NCBI GenBank assembly: GCA_046726215.1
Contig: JBKPAA010000039.1
Span: 1 to 64,000, forward strand
DNA length: 64,000 nt
Source: DASQUK01 sp046726215
Lineage (GTDB): Bacteria; Actinomycetota; Acidimicrobiia; Acidimicrobiales; VFJN01
Direction of reading: 5' to 3'
Shown in pieces: positions 8,493 through 17,871 of this stretch (positions are counted from its first letter, which is position 1; each line of letters starts with the position of its first letter). The position numbers and the translations under genes are program-made. Under the pieces are notes generated by a model, which ran no database searches, was not told where the DNA came from, and was given only the letters and a program-made list of their open reading frames with translations.

Positions 8493-9116
8493 CTAGCCCT
8501 CGACCAGCCGGAAGCGGGCGACGATGCGTTGCACCGCCGATCCCTTGGGATGACAGGCGAACAGCGTGGCGGTCGGTTCCGAGGTCTGGTCGACGATGTG
8601 CATGGCGTCGGGGGCCACGATCTCGATGCTGGTCAGTTCGTAGGTCCAGCGGCTGCCGTCGTTGAGCGTGAACACCAGCGGGTCGCCGGGCCGCAGCCGA
8701 TCGAGGTCGTGGAACGGCCGCGTGTGGGTGACCCGATGGCCGGCGATCACGACGTTGCCGGGCTGACCCGGCATGGCCGTCCCCGGCCAGTGGCTGGGAC
8801 CGCGGTCGATGGCGGTGAGGGTGACGCCCTCGTGCAGGTCCTGCTCCACACCGATGGTCGGCAGGGCCAGGCTGCCGTGGACCACGTCCGGCGTCGAGGC
8901 GTTCTCGTCGGCCGGCGCCGGCTCGGGGGCCGGCAACGTGGACGGAGGGAGGGTCGTCGTCGGCGCGACGGTCGACGGCGGCGCGGCGGTCGTGACTGCG
9001 GCTGCGGTCGTCGTCGCCCGGCGCGGCCCGTCGTCGACCGCGAGCGCCCAGCCGGTGCCGAGCGCTGTGGCCAGCAGCAGGGCGATGGCCAGCGAGCGGG
9101 CTGGACGCTGCGCCAT
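8493..9116 (-). CDS. Class E-like sortase
   Basis: 207 aa. An N-terminal hydrophobic signal-anchor (SLAIALLLATALGTGWALAV) is followed by a Thr/Pro-rich spacer and a sortase domain. The catalytic His is in VIAGHRVTH (His127), the Cys in TLFACHPKG (Cys188), and the Arg follows in VQRIVARF. Sortases cleave a C-terminal sorting signal and attach proteins to the wall or to each other outside the membrane. No LPXTG-type substrate is encoded beside it, so a housekeeping role acting on proteins elsewhere is likely. Monocistronic between two unrelated genes. Confidence 0.88.
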   Translation of the reverse strand: MAQRPARSLAIALLLATALGTGWALAVDDGPRRATTTAAAVTTAAPPSTVAPTTTLPPSTLPAPEPAPADENASTPDVVHGSLALPTIGVEQDLHEGVTLTAIDRGPSHWPGTAMPGQPGNVVIAGHRVTHTRPFHDLDRLRPGDPLVFTLNDGSRWTYELTSIEIVAPDAMHIVDQTSEPTATLFACHPKGSAVQRIVARFRLVEG

Positions 9117-9299
9117 GCCGCGGTTTCTACCCCATCGGGTTGTGTAGGGCTACGCAAGACATCTCCGTTTCCCGCATTACGGTTCGACACTCGGGCCGCC
9201 CTGGGCGCGGACCGACCAGATCACGACGGCACGTAGCGACGATCCTTCGCTATGCGGCCGGTACGCTCGCCGGGTGTGGCGCCGGTCCTGTTCGGGCGG

Positions 9300-10787
9300 T
9301 CAGGTGAGCTGTCCGCACTCGCCGACGCCGTGCGGGCGGTGTCCGCCGGCAATGGGCGCTTCATCCGTGCGGACGGGGTTGCCGACTGACCGCCATGCGC
9401 CGACGGCTCGGCGTGCCCCGCGGATGCAGGCGGGGATGCCGACGCCCAACGCCCATGCGCCCGTGATGGCGATGCCGGGAGCTCGGTGGGCCAGAGCCCG
9501 CTCGGCGATGGCGAGGGCGTCGAGGTGGCCGGGCCGCGGCTGAGGGAACGAGCGCTCCCACCGGCTGACGCGGACCTCGGCGGGCCCGTCGTGCACGCCC
9601 ATCGTGTCCCGCAGGTCCTCGAGAAGCGCGGCGACCAACTCGTCGTCGGTCAGCGCCCGGGCCCGCTCGTCCCCGGCCCGCCCCGCCGACGCCCGGAGGA
9701 TGGCGATCGACGGGTCGACACCGAGGTGCGCCCACTTCGACGTCATCCACGAGCACGCGGTGAGCAGGCGCCCCGAGGACTGCGGCACCAGGAACCCCGA
9801 TCCGTCGAGCGGGCGGGCGATGCCGTCCCGGGGCACGGCCAGTGCGGTCAGCACGACGGACGCGTACTCGACCCCGGCGAGGAACCGGGCGGTTTCGGGG
9901 GCCACGCCCGCGAGGAGGGGCGCGGTGACGAACGCCGGCGTGGTGAGCACCACCCCGCCGGCTCGAACCGAGCCCGGCCGGGGCCCATCGGGACCGCCGG
10001 CGCCGCCGGTGGAGACCCGCCAGCCAGCACCGTCGGCCTCGAGGCCGGCCGCCGGAGTGCCACACAACAGCCGCCCGCCGAGGCGCTCGGCCAGGGCACC
10101 CACGAGCCGCGACATGCCGCCCCTCGGCGCCAGGAACACCGGGCGGTCGCCCTCGCCGTCGCCCGCCGCTTCGTCGCGCAGCGCCGCCGCGCCCCGGACC
10201 AGGCTGGGGTCGCGGTCGCGGGCCGCCGCCAGGCTGGCGGCGGCCACCCGCAGCGACAGCCGATCGCAATCGCCGGCCCAGACCCCGCCCAGCAACGGTG
10301 CCACCAGCCGGTCGAGCACCTCGTCGCCGAGCCGGCGCCGCACCAGCGCCCCTATGGCCTCGTCGCCCCTGGGCCGGTCGTCGGGGGCCGTGAGGTCCGC
10401 GCGCGCCCGTTCGACGCCGGCGGCCGACAGGACCCCCGACGCCTCGACGGCGTCGAGGTCGGTGGGAACCCCGAGCAGCTGTTCGGACGGCAGCCGGCGC
10501 AGCGCCCCCTCGCTCCACACGTAGGCCACGCCGGTGGTGGGCGAGACCAGCTCGTGGCCCAGCCCCAGGGCCTCGCACAGCTCCACCGCCTCGGGCACCC
10601 GCGCCAGGAACGCGTCGGCCCCCTCGTCGAGCCCGATCCCGGCGACGGGCGACGTCCGCAGCTTGCCCCCTGGCGAGTCCCCCGCCTCGAGGACGACCAC
10701 GTCGGCGCCCCGCTGCATGGCGGCCCAGCCTGCGGCAAGGCCGCTGATCCCCCCGCCGACGACGGCGAGGTCGACGCTGCGGGTCAC
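9300..10787 (-). CDS. hemG: FAD-dependent proto/coproporphyrinogen oxidase
   Basis: 495 aa, HemY-type flavoprotein. The N-terminal dinucleotide motif is VVGGGISGLAAGWAA followed by VVVLEAGDSPGGKLRT, and the C-terminus has GAWALGVGIPACIRGARRA, typical of this family. It oxidises the porphyrinogen ring late in heme synthesis; in actinobacteria this enzyme often works on coproporphyrinogen III (CgoX role), and sequence reading alone cannot tell which. GTG start overlaps the hemH stop (GTGA). Last gene of hemE-hemH-hemG; no hemQ is seen in the window. Confidence 0.9.
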   Translation of the reverse strand: MTRSVDLAVVGGGISGLAAGWAAMQRGADVVVLEAGDSPGGKLRTSPVAGIGLDEGADAFLARVPEAVELCEALGLGHELVSPTTGVAYVWSEGALRRLPSEQLLGVPTDLDAVEASGVLSAAGVERARADLTAPDDRPRGDEAIGALVRRRLGDEVLDRLVAPLLGGVWAGDCDRLSLRVAAASLAAARDRDPSLVRGAAALRDEAAGDGEGDRPVFLAPRGGMSRLVGALAERLGGRLLCGTPAAGLEADGAGWRVSTGGAGGPDGPRPGSVRAGGVVLTTPAFVTAPLLAGVAPETARFLAGVEYASVVLTALAVPRDGIARPLDGSGFLVPQSSGRLLTACSWMTSKWAHLGVDPSIAILRASAGRAGDERARALTDDELVAALLEDLRDTMGVHDGPAEVRVSRWERSFPQPRPGHLDALAIAERALAHRAPGIAITGAWALGVGIPACIRGARRAVGAWRSVGNPVRTDEAPIAGGHRPHGVGECGQLT

Positions 10788-11773
10788 GGGGTTGTGCCGG
10801 CCGCGCGGGCGCCGGCGGCGGTCGCGTCGGGCACGGCGCGCCGCACCCGCTCGGCGAGCGCCGCCATCACAGTGGGGTCGTCGTTGATCGACGGAGTCCG
10901 GGCGAACGCCAGGCCCGACTCGATGGCGACCCTCCGGGCGTCGACGTCGAGGTCGTAGAGCACCTCCAGGTGATCGGACACGAACCCCTGGGGGCACACC
11001 AGCACCCCCTCGGCCCGAACGCTGGCGGCGACGTCGCGGATCACATCCACCACGTCCGGCCCCCGCCAGGGCTCGGGCGTGCGGCCCGCCGACTGCCACG
11101 CCAGCGCCCAGCCGTACGAAGGATCCAGTCCGGCGCGATCGGCGATGGCGGTGGCCGAGGCCCGCAGCTGGTCGGGGTAGGGATCGTCTACGAGCACCCG
11201 CTCGGGGAGGCTGTGGGCGGTGAACAGCACCTTGGTGGTGGCGGGGAGGGTGCGCAGCGCGGCGCGGACCCGGTCCGCCTGGGCGGCCAGCCACGCCGGC
11301 TCGTCGTGCCAGGCGTCGATGCCGACATAGGTGAGGCCGCGCCCGCTTGCGGCGGCGGCCGCCCGCTCGTGGTACTCGCCCACCGATCCCCGGGAGTAGT
11401 GGGGCGCCAACACAAGTCCCACGATCTTGCGGGGTGCCGAGCCCGCGAGCTCGGCCACCGCGCCCTCGACGAAGGGCGGGGCGTGCTTGTTGCCCAGCGC
11501 CACCGCCCAGCGCATCGGCTCACCGCCCCCGCGGCCGCTCGCCGCGCTCTCGGCGGCGTGCAGCGCGGCCGCGATGGCGGCCACCTGCTCGCGGGTGCGC
11601 TCCGCCAGCGGCGACACACCGCCGATGGCCTCGTAGCGGTGCGTCAGGTCCGCCAGCTGGTCGCTCGACGGTGGGCGTCCCCGGCGGATGTGCGTGTAGT
11701 ACGCCTCGACGTCGCCCGGCGATGCCGGGGTGCCGTAGGCCATGACCACCAGTCCCATCGGGCGATCCGTCAC
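10784..11773 (-). CDS. hemH: Ferrochelatase (proto- or coproporphyrin type)
   Basis: 329 aa. It inserts Fe2+ into the porphyrin. Visible family marks are VMAYGTPASPGDVEAYYTHIRRG at the N-terminus (two segments, VMAYGTPASP and YYTHIRRGR), catalytic His in FTAHSLPERV, and the Glu-bearing VSDHLEVLYDLD near the C-terminus. In actinobacteria HemH commonly metallates coproporphyrin III (CpfC). The GTG at 11773 overlaps the hemE stop (GTGA) and is preferred; an ATG five codons on (11758) is an alternative. Middle gene of the heme operon. Confidence 0.93.
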   Translation of the reverse strand: MTDRPMGLVVMAYGTPASPGDVEAYYTHIRRGRPPSSDQLADLTHRYEAIGGVSPLAERTREQVAAIAAALHAAESAASGRGGGEPMRWAVALGNKHAPPFVEGAVAELAGSAPRKIVGLVLAPHYSRGSVGEYHERAAAAASGRGLTYVGIDAWHDEPAWLAAQADRVRAALRTLPATTKVLFTAHSLPERVLVDDPYPDQLRASATAIADRAGLDPSYGWALAWQSAGRTPEPWRGPDVVDVIRDVAASVRAEGVLVCPQGFVSDHLEVLYDLDVDARRVAIESGLAFARTPSINDDPTVMAALAERVRRAVPDATAAGARAAGTTP

Positions 11774-12810
11774 CCGCGCACGTCCCAGGTGTGGACCAGC
11801 TCGACCAGACTCTCGAGCACCGAGGGGTCGGTCTCGGGCAGCACCCCGTGACCGAGGTTGAAGATGTGGCCGGGGCGCCCGCCGTTGCGTGCCAGGACGT
11901 CGCGCGCACGCTCCTCGACCGCCGGCCATGGTGCCAGGCACGCGGCGGGATCGAGGTTGCCCTGGACGGCGACGTCGGGCCCCAGCCGTCGGCGAGCCTC
12001 GTCGAGGGGCACGCGCCAGTCGACCCCGACGACCTGGGCCCCGGCCTTGGCCAGCAGCGGCAACAGCTCGCCGGTCGTGACGCCGAAGTGGATGGCCGGC
12101 ACCCCCAGGTCGGCGAGGCCGGCGAACACCCGGGCGCTGGCGGGCAGCACCGCCCGTTCGTACAGATCCGGGCTCAGCGTCCCGGCCCAACTGTCGAACA
12201 GCTGCACGGCCGACGCGCCCGCCTCCACCTGTGCCCGGAGGGCGGTGGCGGCGATGGTCGCCAGCCGGTCCAGGAGGAGATGCCACAGGTCGGGCTCGCC
12301 CAGCATCAGGGCCTTGGTGCGGCCCAGCGTGCGCGATGGGCCCCCCTCGATCATGTAGCTGGCCACGGTGAAGGGCGCGCCGGCGAAACCGATGAGGGGC
12401 ACGTGACCCAGCTCGGCCACAGCGGCCCGCACCGTGTCCTGGACCCAGGGGCAGTGGGCCTCGGGATCGAACGAGCCCAGCCGGTCGAGGTCGGCGGCGC
12501 TGCTGAAGGGGCGCGACACCACGGGCCCGACTCCCGGCGTGATCTCGACGCCAAACCCCAGCGCCGCCACCGGTAACACGATGTCGCTGTAGAGGATGGC
12601 GGCGTCGACCCCGTAGCGCCTCACGGGCTGGAGCGTGACCTCGGTGGCCAGCTCGGCGTCGCGGACCGCGTCGAGGATGCTGCCGGTCCCGCGGATGGCC
12701 CGGTATTCCGGCAGCGACCGCCCCGCTTGGCGCATGAACCACACGGGCACCCGGTCGGCGGGCTGGTTGCGGCAGGCCAGCAGGAACGGGGCGTGGGCCG
12801 GCGGGGGCAT
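11770..12810 (-). CDS. hemE: Uroporphyrinogen III decarboxylase
   Basis: 346 aa, normal length. It converts uroporphyrinogen III to coproporphyrinogen III in the cytosol. The first signature PVWFMRQAGRSLPEYR supplies the two substrate-binding arginines, LYSDIVLP the catalytic Asp, SYMIEGG the conserved Tyr region, and FNLGHGVLPETDP the C-terminal His. First gene of the hemE-hemH-hemG operon, joined to hemH by a 4-nt overlap. The promoter should lie in the 118-bp gap shared with the divergent HelD-like gene. Confidence 0.96.
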   Translation of the reverse strand: MPPPAHAPFLLACRNQPADRVPVWFMRQAGRSLPEYRAIRGTGSILDAVRDAELATEVTLQPVRRYGVDAAILYSDIVLPVAALGFGVEITPGVGPVVSRPFSSAADLDRLGSFDPEAHCPWVQDTVRAAVAELGHVPLIGFAGAPFTVASYMIEGGPSRTLGRTKALMLGEPDLWHLLLDRLATIAATALRAQVEAGASAVQLFDSWAGTLSPDLYERAVLPASARVFAGLADLGVPAIHFGVTTGELLPLLAKAGAQVVGVDWRVPLDEARRRLGPDVAVQGNLDPAACLAPWPAVEERARDVLARNGGRPGHIFNLGHGVLPETDPSVLESLVELVHTWDVRG

Positions 12811-12928
12811 CGACGGTCACGCTACTGGTGGGGGCGTTCGGGGCCCGAACTCACGTTCCGGCGTGGGGTCTCCACAGAATCGGGCGGAACCGGTAGCATG
12901 GTCCGTTCCTCGACCAGCGGAGGAGCGA

Positions 12929-15034
12929 TTGGCCACTCACCCCGACCTGGCCGCCGAGCAGGCGTACATCGATCGTGCCTACGACTGCCTGGAGCGGGCC
13001 CGGCAGTCGGCCACCAAGCTGCGGTCGATGGTCGAGGTTGGGAAGGGTGGCACCGAGCAGGCCCGGTGGGAGCGGGAGATCATCGAGGGCAACATCGCCA
13101 ACCGCCTCGACTACCTGCACCTCGGGGATGCCAGCCTGGTGTTCGGCCGCATCGACAAGTCCCGCACCGACGGTGGCGACACGTTCTACATCGGTCGCAT
13201 TGCGGTCGCCGACGAGAGCCAGGAGCCGCTCGTGGTCGACTGGCGGGCGCCCGTGGCCGAGCCCTTCTATCGGGCTACCGGGCGGGCGCCGATGGGTCTG
13301 GTGCGGCGTCGCCATTTCGCCACCCGTGGGCGCCAGTTGCTCGGCATCGAGGACGAGCTGTTCGGCGAGGGCGCCGGGATGCTCGACGGCGAGTTCCGCG
13401 TCGTCGACAACGGCGACCGGTCGCGCGAACTGCGGGGCCAGAGCGCGTTGATCGCAGCCCTGGAGGAAGCCCGGACGGGCCAGCTCAGCGACATCGTCGC
13501 CACGATCCAGGGCGAGCAGGACGAGGTCATCCGCTCCGAGCTACCCGGGGTGCTGGTGGTGCAGGGTGGTCCCGGCACCGGCAAGACGGTCGTGGCCCTC
13601 CATCGGGCGGCCTACCTGCTCTACACGCACCGGTTCCCGCTCGAGGGCCAGGGCGTCCTGGTGGTGGGTCCCAACCGGCTGTTCCTCGGCTACATCGAGC
13701 GGGTGCTGCCCAGCCTGGGCGAAGCGGGTGTCGAGCTGGCCGTGCTGGCCGACCTGATCGACGACGTCCGCGTGAGCCGCTACGACCGTCCCGCCACCGC
13801 CCGCATCAAGGGCGACGGGCGCATGGCCGCTTTGCTGGCCAAGGCGGTCCGTGATCGCGAGCGGGGGCTGCGTCGGGCGCTCCGCGTGCCTTTCGGCCTG
13901 CAGACGCTGATGGTGCCGGCCAAGCGCACGGCCGGCATCGCCGCCGAGGCCCGGCGCCGGTTCCGGCTGCACAACGCCGGCCGGCGCTTCGTGGAGTCGC
14001 AGCTGTTCGCCGCCCTGGCAGAGGCCAGCCGCACGCCCACGACGCCCGAGGAGGTGCGCGAGCGCCTGCGGCTGACGCCCGAGGTGCGGGAGGCGCTGGA
14101 GCGGATGTGGCCGGTGCTGACGCCGGCCGAGTTGTTGCACGATCTCTACGGGTCGCGGGCACTGCTGGAGCTGGCCGGCAAGGACCTGGATCAAGACGAG
14201 GTAACGGCGCTCGAGCGTCCCCGCAGCGACGACGTGGCCAGCGTCGTCTGGACCCACGACGACGTGCCACTTCTCGACGAGGCCCGGGCGCTGCTCGGCC
14301 CCAAGCCCCGGCGGCGCCGCGACCGCGGCGATGCCGACGAGATCCGCACCTACGGACACATTGTCGTCGACGAGGCGCAGGACCTCTCGCCGATGCAACT
14401 CCGCATGCTGGCGCGCCGGTCGCTCAACGGCTCGATGACGGTGGTCGGCGACATCGCCCAGGCCACCGGCGTGTGGGCCCACTCGGGCTGGGACGAGATC
14501 CTCACGCACCTGCCCGACAAGCGCCCGTCCCGGCGGGCCGAGCTCACCATCGGGTATCGCATCCCGAAGCCCACGATGGACCTGGCGGCCAAGGTCCTGG
14601 CGGTTGCCGCCCCCGACCTGGAGCCACCCGACTCGGTGCGCCTGCAGGGCGATCCCCCGAGGATCGTGCATTCGACGCTGGACCACCTCAGTGACAGTGT
14701 GGCGCGGGTGGCGGCGGAGGAGCGCAACGCCGTGGATCCCGGCAGCGTGGCGGTCATCGCGCCGCAGACCCTGGTGGGCGACGTGGCCCGGGCGCTCGAC
14801 CGGGCCGGCATCGAGTACGGCCGGGCGGCCCGCAACGGGCTCGAGGCCCAGGTCACGCTCGTGCCAGTGAACCTGGTCAAGGGCCTGGAGCTCGACGCCG
14901 CCGTGGTGGTGGAGCCCGCCGCCATCGTCGACGAGGAGGCGCAGGGGCCCCGGGCGCTGTACGTGGCACTCACGCGGGCCACCAAGCGCCTCGCCGTCGT
15001 GCACACTCGGCCGCTCCCCGAGCCGCTGCGATGA
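12929..15034 (+). CDS. HelD/HelR-type RNA polymerase-recycling ATPase
   Basis: 701 aa. An N-terminal charged helical segment (YDCLERARQSATKLRSM onward) is followed by a UvrD-like SF1 core. Walker A is VQGGPGTGKTVVALHRAAYLLY, split as QGGPGTGKTVVALHR then AAYLLY, near 208-222. Walker B is HIVVDEAQDLSPMQLRML and motif VI lies in LYVALTRATKRLAVVHT. This signature is characteristic of HelD, which removes stalled RNA polymerase from DNA; the actinobacterial HelR branch protects against rifamycins. TTG start chosen for the CGGAGGAG just upstream. Divergent from hemE and single. Confidence 0.85.
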   Translation: MATHPDLAAEQAYIDRAYDCLERARQSATKLRSMVEVGKGGTEQARWEREIIEGNIANRLDYLHLGDASLVFGRIDKSRTDGGDTFYIGRIAVADESQEPLVVDWRAPVAEPFYRATGRAPMGLVRRRHFATRGRQLLGIEDELFGEGAGMLDGEFRVVDNGDRSRELRGQSALIAALEEARTGQLSDIVATIQGEQDEVIRSELPGVLVVQGGPGTGKTVVALHRAAYLLYTHRFPLEGQGVLVVGPNRLFLGYIERVLPSLGEAGVELAVLADLIDDVRVSRYDRPATARIKGDGRMAALLAKAVRDRERGLRRALRVPFGLQTLMVPAKRTAGIAAEARRRFRLHNAGRRFVESQLFAALAEASRTPTTPEEVRERLRLTPEVREALERMWPVLTPAELLHDLYGSRALLELAGKDLDQDEVTALERPRSDDVASVVWTHDDVPLLDEARALLGPKPRRRRDRGDADEIRTYGHIVVDEAQDLSPMQLRMLARRSLNGSMTVVGDIAQATGVWAHSGWDEILTHLPDKRPSRRAELTIGYRIPKPTMDLAAKVLAVAAPDLEPPDSVRLQGDPPRIVHSTLDHLSDSVARVAAEERNAVDPGSVAVIAPQTLVGDVARALDRAGIEYGRAARNGLEAQVTLVPVNLVKGLELDAAVVVEPAAIVDEEAQGPRALYVALTRATKRLAVVHTRPLPEPLR

Positions 15035-15095
15035 CAGCCGTTACCCGCCGCGGGATCGGTGGCTCCAGCGACCGATCCCGCGGCAGGATTCCGGG

Positions 15096-16670
15096 GTGAA
15101 GGCCCGGCGCGACCGCTACGACGTCATTGTCGTGGGGGGCGGGCACAATGCCCTGGTGGCGGCCGCGTACCTGGGTCGGGCGGGCCTCTCGGTGTGCGTG
15201 CTGGAGCGGGCCGATCACGTGGGGGGTGCGGCGGTCAGCGGGCGGGTCTTCGCCGGAGTCGACGCCCGCCTCTCCCGCTACTCGTACCTGGTGAGCCTCC
15301 TGCCCGACCGCATCGTCGCCGACCTCGGGCTCCGGCTCGTCCTCGCCTCCCGGCCGGTGGCGTCGTTCACGCCGGTGCGCAGGGATGACGGACGCGACGT
15401 AGGCCTCATCGTCGAACGGCATGCGGGCCCGGCGACGGCCGAGTCGTTCCGTGCCCTGACGGGATCCGACGAGGAGTATGCGGCCTGGTGCGACTTCTAC
15501 GCCGACGCCGCCTGCCTGGCCGGGGTGGTGGCGCCCACCCTGCTCGAGCCACTGCCGACCGCGGACGAGGTGCGTCGACGCGTCGGTGACGCCCGCTGGG
15601 AACGGTTTGTCGCCCGCCCGCTGGGCGTCACGCTGGAGGACACCTTCGCCGACGACGCGGTGCGCGGCCTTGTCCTGACCGATGCCCTCATCGGCACCTT
15701 CGCGTCGGCAACCGATCCGACCCTCCGGCAGAACCGCTGTTTCCTGTACCACCTGATGGGCAACGGGACCGGCGAATGGCGGGTGCCCGTCGGGGGCATG
15801 GGGGCCGTGACCACCGAGCTGGAGCGTGCCGCCCGCGCCGCCGGCGCCGAGCTGGCGACCGGCGCCAAGGTCGTGCGGGTCGACGCCGATGGCCGGGACG
15901 CCGAGGTCACGTACGTGACCGACGGTGGCGCGGGTGACGAGCGGCGGGTGGCGGGGCGGTTCGTGCTCGCCGGTGTGGCCCCGGCGGTCCTGGACCGGCT
16001 GCGGGGGCATGCGCGCGGCTCCGGGCCGGAGGGCGCCCAGGTGAAGATCAACATGGTGCTCGATCGGCTGCCGCGGCTGCGCAGCGGGCACGATCCCCGC
16101 GTCGCCTTCGCCGGCACGTTCCACATCGACGAGGGCTACGCGGCGCTGGAGTCGGCCCATGCGGCGGCCTCCGCCGGTCGCCTACCCGACCCCTTGCCGG
16201 GCGAGGTCTACTGCCACACGCTGACCGATCCCTCGATCCTGGCCCCTGAGTTGGCTGCGCGTGGGGTGCACACGCTCACGCTGTTCGGGCTGCAGACGCC
16301 CGCCCGCCTGTTCGCCGACGACCACGACCGTTCGGTGCTCGACGAGGCGGTGCGGCGGCACCTGGCCGGGCTCGACGCCTACCTCACCGACCCGGTGGCG
16401 GGGTGCCTCGCCAGCGACGCCGAGGGGCGCCCGTGCCTGCAGGCCGTCGGCCCCGGCGACCTGGAGGCCACCCTCTCCATGCCGGGCGGTCACATCTTCC
16501 ATGGCGATTTGAGCTGGCCCTGGGACGGCGAGGACCGGGACGATCGGTGGGGCGTCTCGACCGACGTCGCCAATCTGCTGGTTTGCGGAGCCGGGACCCG
16601 CCGCGGCGGCGGCGTCAGCGGCATCGGCGGCCACAACGCTGCCATGGCCGTCCTCGACCGGCAGCGCTGA
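15096..16670 (+). CDS. PYROXD2-like FAD-dependent oxidoreductase
   Basis: 524 aa. The N-terminal FAD motif is VIVVGGGHNALVAAAYLGRAG followed by VCVLERADHVGGAAVS; the C-terminal motif is GTRRGGGVSGIGGHNAAMAVL. Both match the phytoene-desaturase-like PYROXD2 branch. The natural substrate of bacterial members is not settled. GTG start with AGGA about 8 nt upstream. 61 bp after the HelD-like gene and 61 bp before the ABC ATPase on the same strand, so co-transcription with either is possible but not shown. Confidence 0.83.
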   Translation: MKARRDRYDVIVVGGGHNALVAAAYLGRAGLSVCVLERADHVGGAAVSGRVFAGVDARLSRYSYLVSLLPDRIVADLGLRLVLASRPVASFTPVRRDDGRDVGLIVERHAGPATAESFRALTGSDEEYAAWCDFYADAACLAGVVAPTLLEPLPTADEVRRRVGDARWERFVARPLGVTLEDTFADDAVRGLVLTDALIGTFASATDPTLRQNRCFLYHLMGNGTGEWRVPVGGMGAVTTELERAARAAGAELATGAKVVRVDADGRDAEVTYVTDGGAGDERRVAGRFVLAGVAPAVLDRLRGHARGSGPEGAQVKINMVLDRLPRLRSGHDPRVAFAGTFHIDEGYAALESAHAAASAGRLPDPLPGEVYCHTLTDPSILAPELAARGVHTLTLFGLQTPARLFADDHDRSVLDEAVRRHLAGLDAYLTDPVAGCLASDAEGRPCLQAVGPGDLEATLSMPGGHIFHGDLSWPWDGEDRDDRWGVSTDVANLLVCGAGTRRGGGVSGIGGHNAAMAVLDRQR

Positions 16671-16731
16671 GACGGCGGCAAGGACCGCGCCTTCCGGACT
16701 TCGGGAACCCAGAGGTACGTTGTCAGGCGCC

Positions 16732-17871
16732 ATGAACGCACCGATGGGGATCGATGTGCGAGGGGTGTCCAAGCGCTTCGGCGCGCTCGAGGTGCTCCGG
16801 GACGTCGACCTGCGGGTCGACCCCGGCCGGGTCGTGGCGCTCCTGGGCTCGAGCGGCTGCGGCAAGACGACGCTGCTGCGCGCCGTCGCCGGGCTCGAGC
16901 GGCTCGATGCCGGGGAGGTTCGGGTCGGTGACCGGGTTCTTTCGGCGAGCGCGCGCGGCATCCACGTGCCGCCGGAGAAGCGGCGGATCGGGATGGTGTT
17001 CCAGGACTGGGCGCTGTTCCCCCACCTGAGCGTCGCCCAGAACGTGGGCTACGGCCTGCCCCGGTCCGAGCGGCAGGGGCCGCGCGTGGGCGAGGCGCTG
17101 CGCATGGTCGGGCTCGAGGGGCTCGGCGACCGGCACCCGGCCACCCTGTCGGGCGGCCAGCAGCAGCGCGTGGCCCTGGCCCGGGCACTGGCCCCGCAGC
17201 CGGGCGTGCTGCTGCTGGACGAGCCGTTCTCCAACCTCGACTCCACGCTACGGGTGCAGGTCCGCACCGAGGTGCACCAGCTCCTGGCCGAGCTGGGCGT
17301 CACCACCGTGTTCGTGACCCACGACCAGGAAGAGGCGTTCGTGCTCGGCGACGAGGTGGCGGTCATGCAGGCCGGCCGCATCGTGCAGCAGGCCCGGCCC
17401 GCCGACCTCTATGCCTGCCCGGCGAATCCGTGGGTGGCGAGCTTCGTGGGTGACGCCAACCTCGTGGCCGGCGACGCCCGCGGTGGCCACGCCGCCACTG
17501 CGGTGGGGGACGTCGAGATCGACGTGCGGGATGCGGGTGGCTCCGCACACGGGCCGGTCGACGTGGTGCTGCGGGCCGAGCAGCTACGGCTCGACCCGCT
17601 CGGCCCGGTCGACACTCCCGGGGGCCGGGGCGTGCCCGCCACCGTCGAGCTGACCGAGTACTACGGGCACGACACCGTCTACCTCGTGCGCCCCGACGGC
17701 GGCGACCCGGTCCGTGCCCGTGCCGCCGCCACGCCGCGGTTCGAGCGCGGCGACCGCGTCGTCATGACCTACGACGGGCCGCCGGCCGTCGTGTTCCCCG
17801 CCGAGCGGGCGAATGGGAACGGGGCCCGCCGGCCCCACGCAGTGGCGGGTCGACCAGTCGACGCGCGGTGA
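16732..17871 (+). CDS. Fe(III)/thiamine-type ABC transporter ATP-binding protein
   Basis: 379 aa from the ATG; a TTG 12 nt earlier has a better-placed AGAGG and may be used. Walker A GSSGCGKTT, Q-loop MVFQDWALFP, signature LSGGQQQRVALARAL, Walker B LLLDEPFSNLD and a TOBE-like C-terminal region are all present. It energises substrate import from the cytoplasmic face. The sequence resembles FbpC/PotA-type ATPases, and the binding protein and double-domain permease at 30.4-33.0 kb lack their own ATPase, so they may be partners at a distance. Stop overlaps the GTG of the next gene. Confidence 0.85.
   Translation: MNAPMGIDVRGVSKRFGALEVLRDVDLRVDPGRVVALLGSSGCGKTTLLRAVAGLERLDAGEVRVGDRVLSASARGIHVPPEKRRIGMVFQDWALFPHLSVAQNVGYGLPRSERQGPRVGEALRMVGLEGLGDRHPATLSGGQQQRVALARALAPQPGVLLLDEPFSNLDSTLRVQVRTEVHQLLAELGVTTVFVTHDQEEAFVLGDEVAVMQAGRIVQQARPADLYACPANPWVASFVGDANLVAGDARGGHAATAVGDVEIDVRDAGGSAHGPVDVVLRAEQLRLDPLGPVDTPGGRGVPATVELTEYYGHDTVYLVRPDGGDPVRARAAATPRFERGDRVVMTYDGPPAVVFPAERANGNGARRPHAVAGRPVDAR

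Noticed and set aside
8493..9116. Sortase substrate in the window
   Set aside because: No LPXTG-like motif followed by a membrane helix and basic tail was found, including in the Thr-rich Hsp70-like protein.
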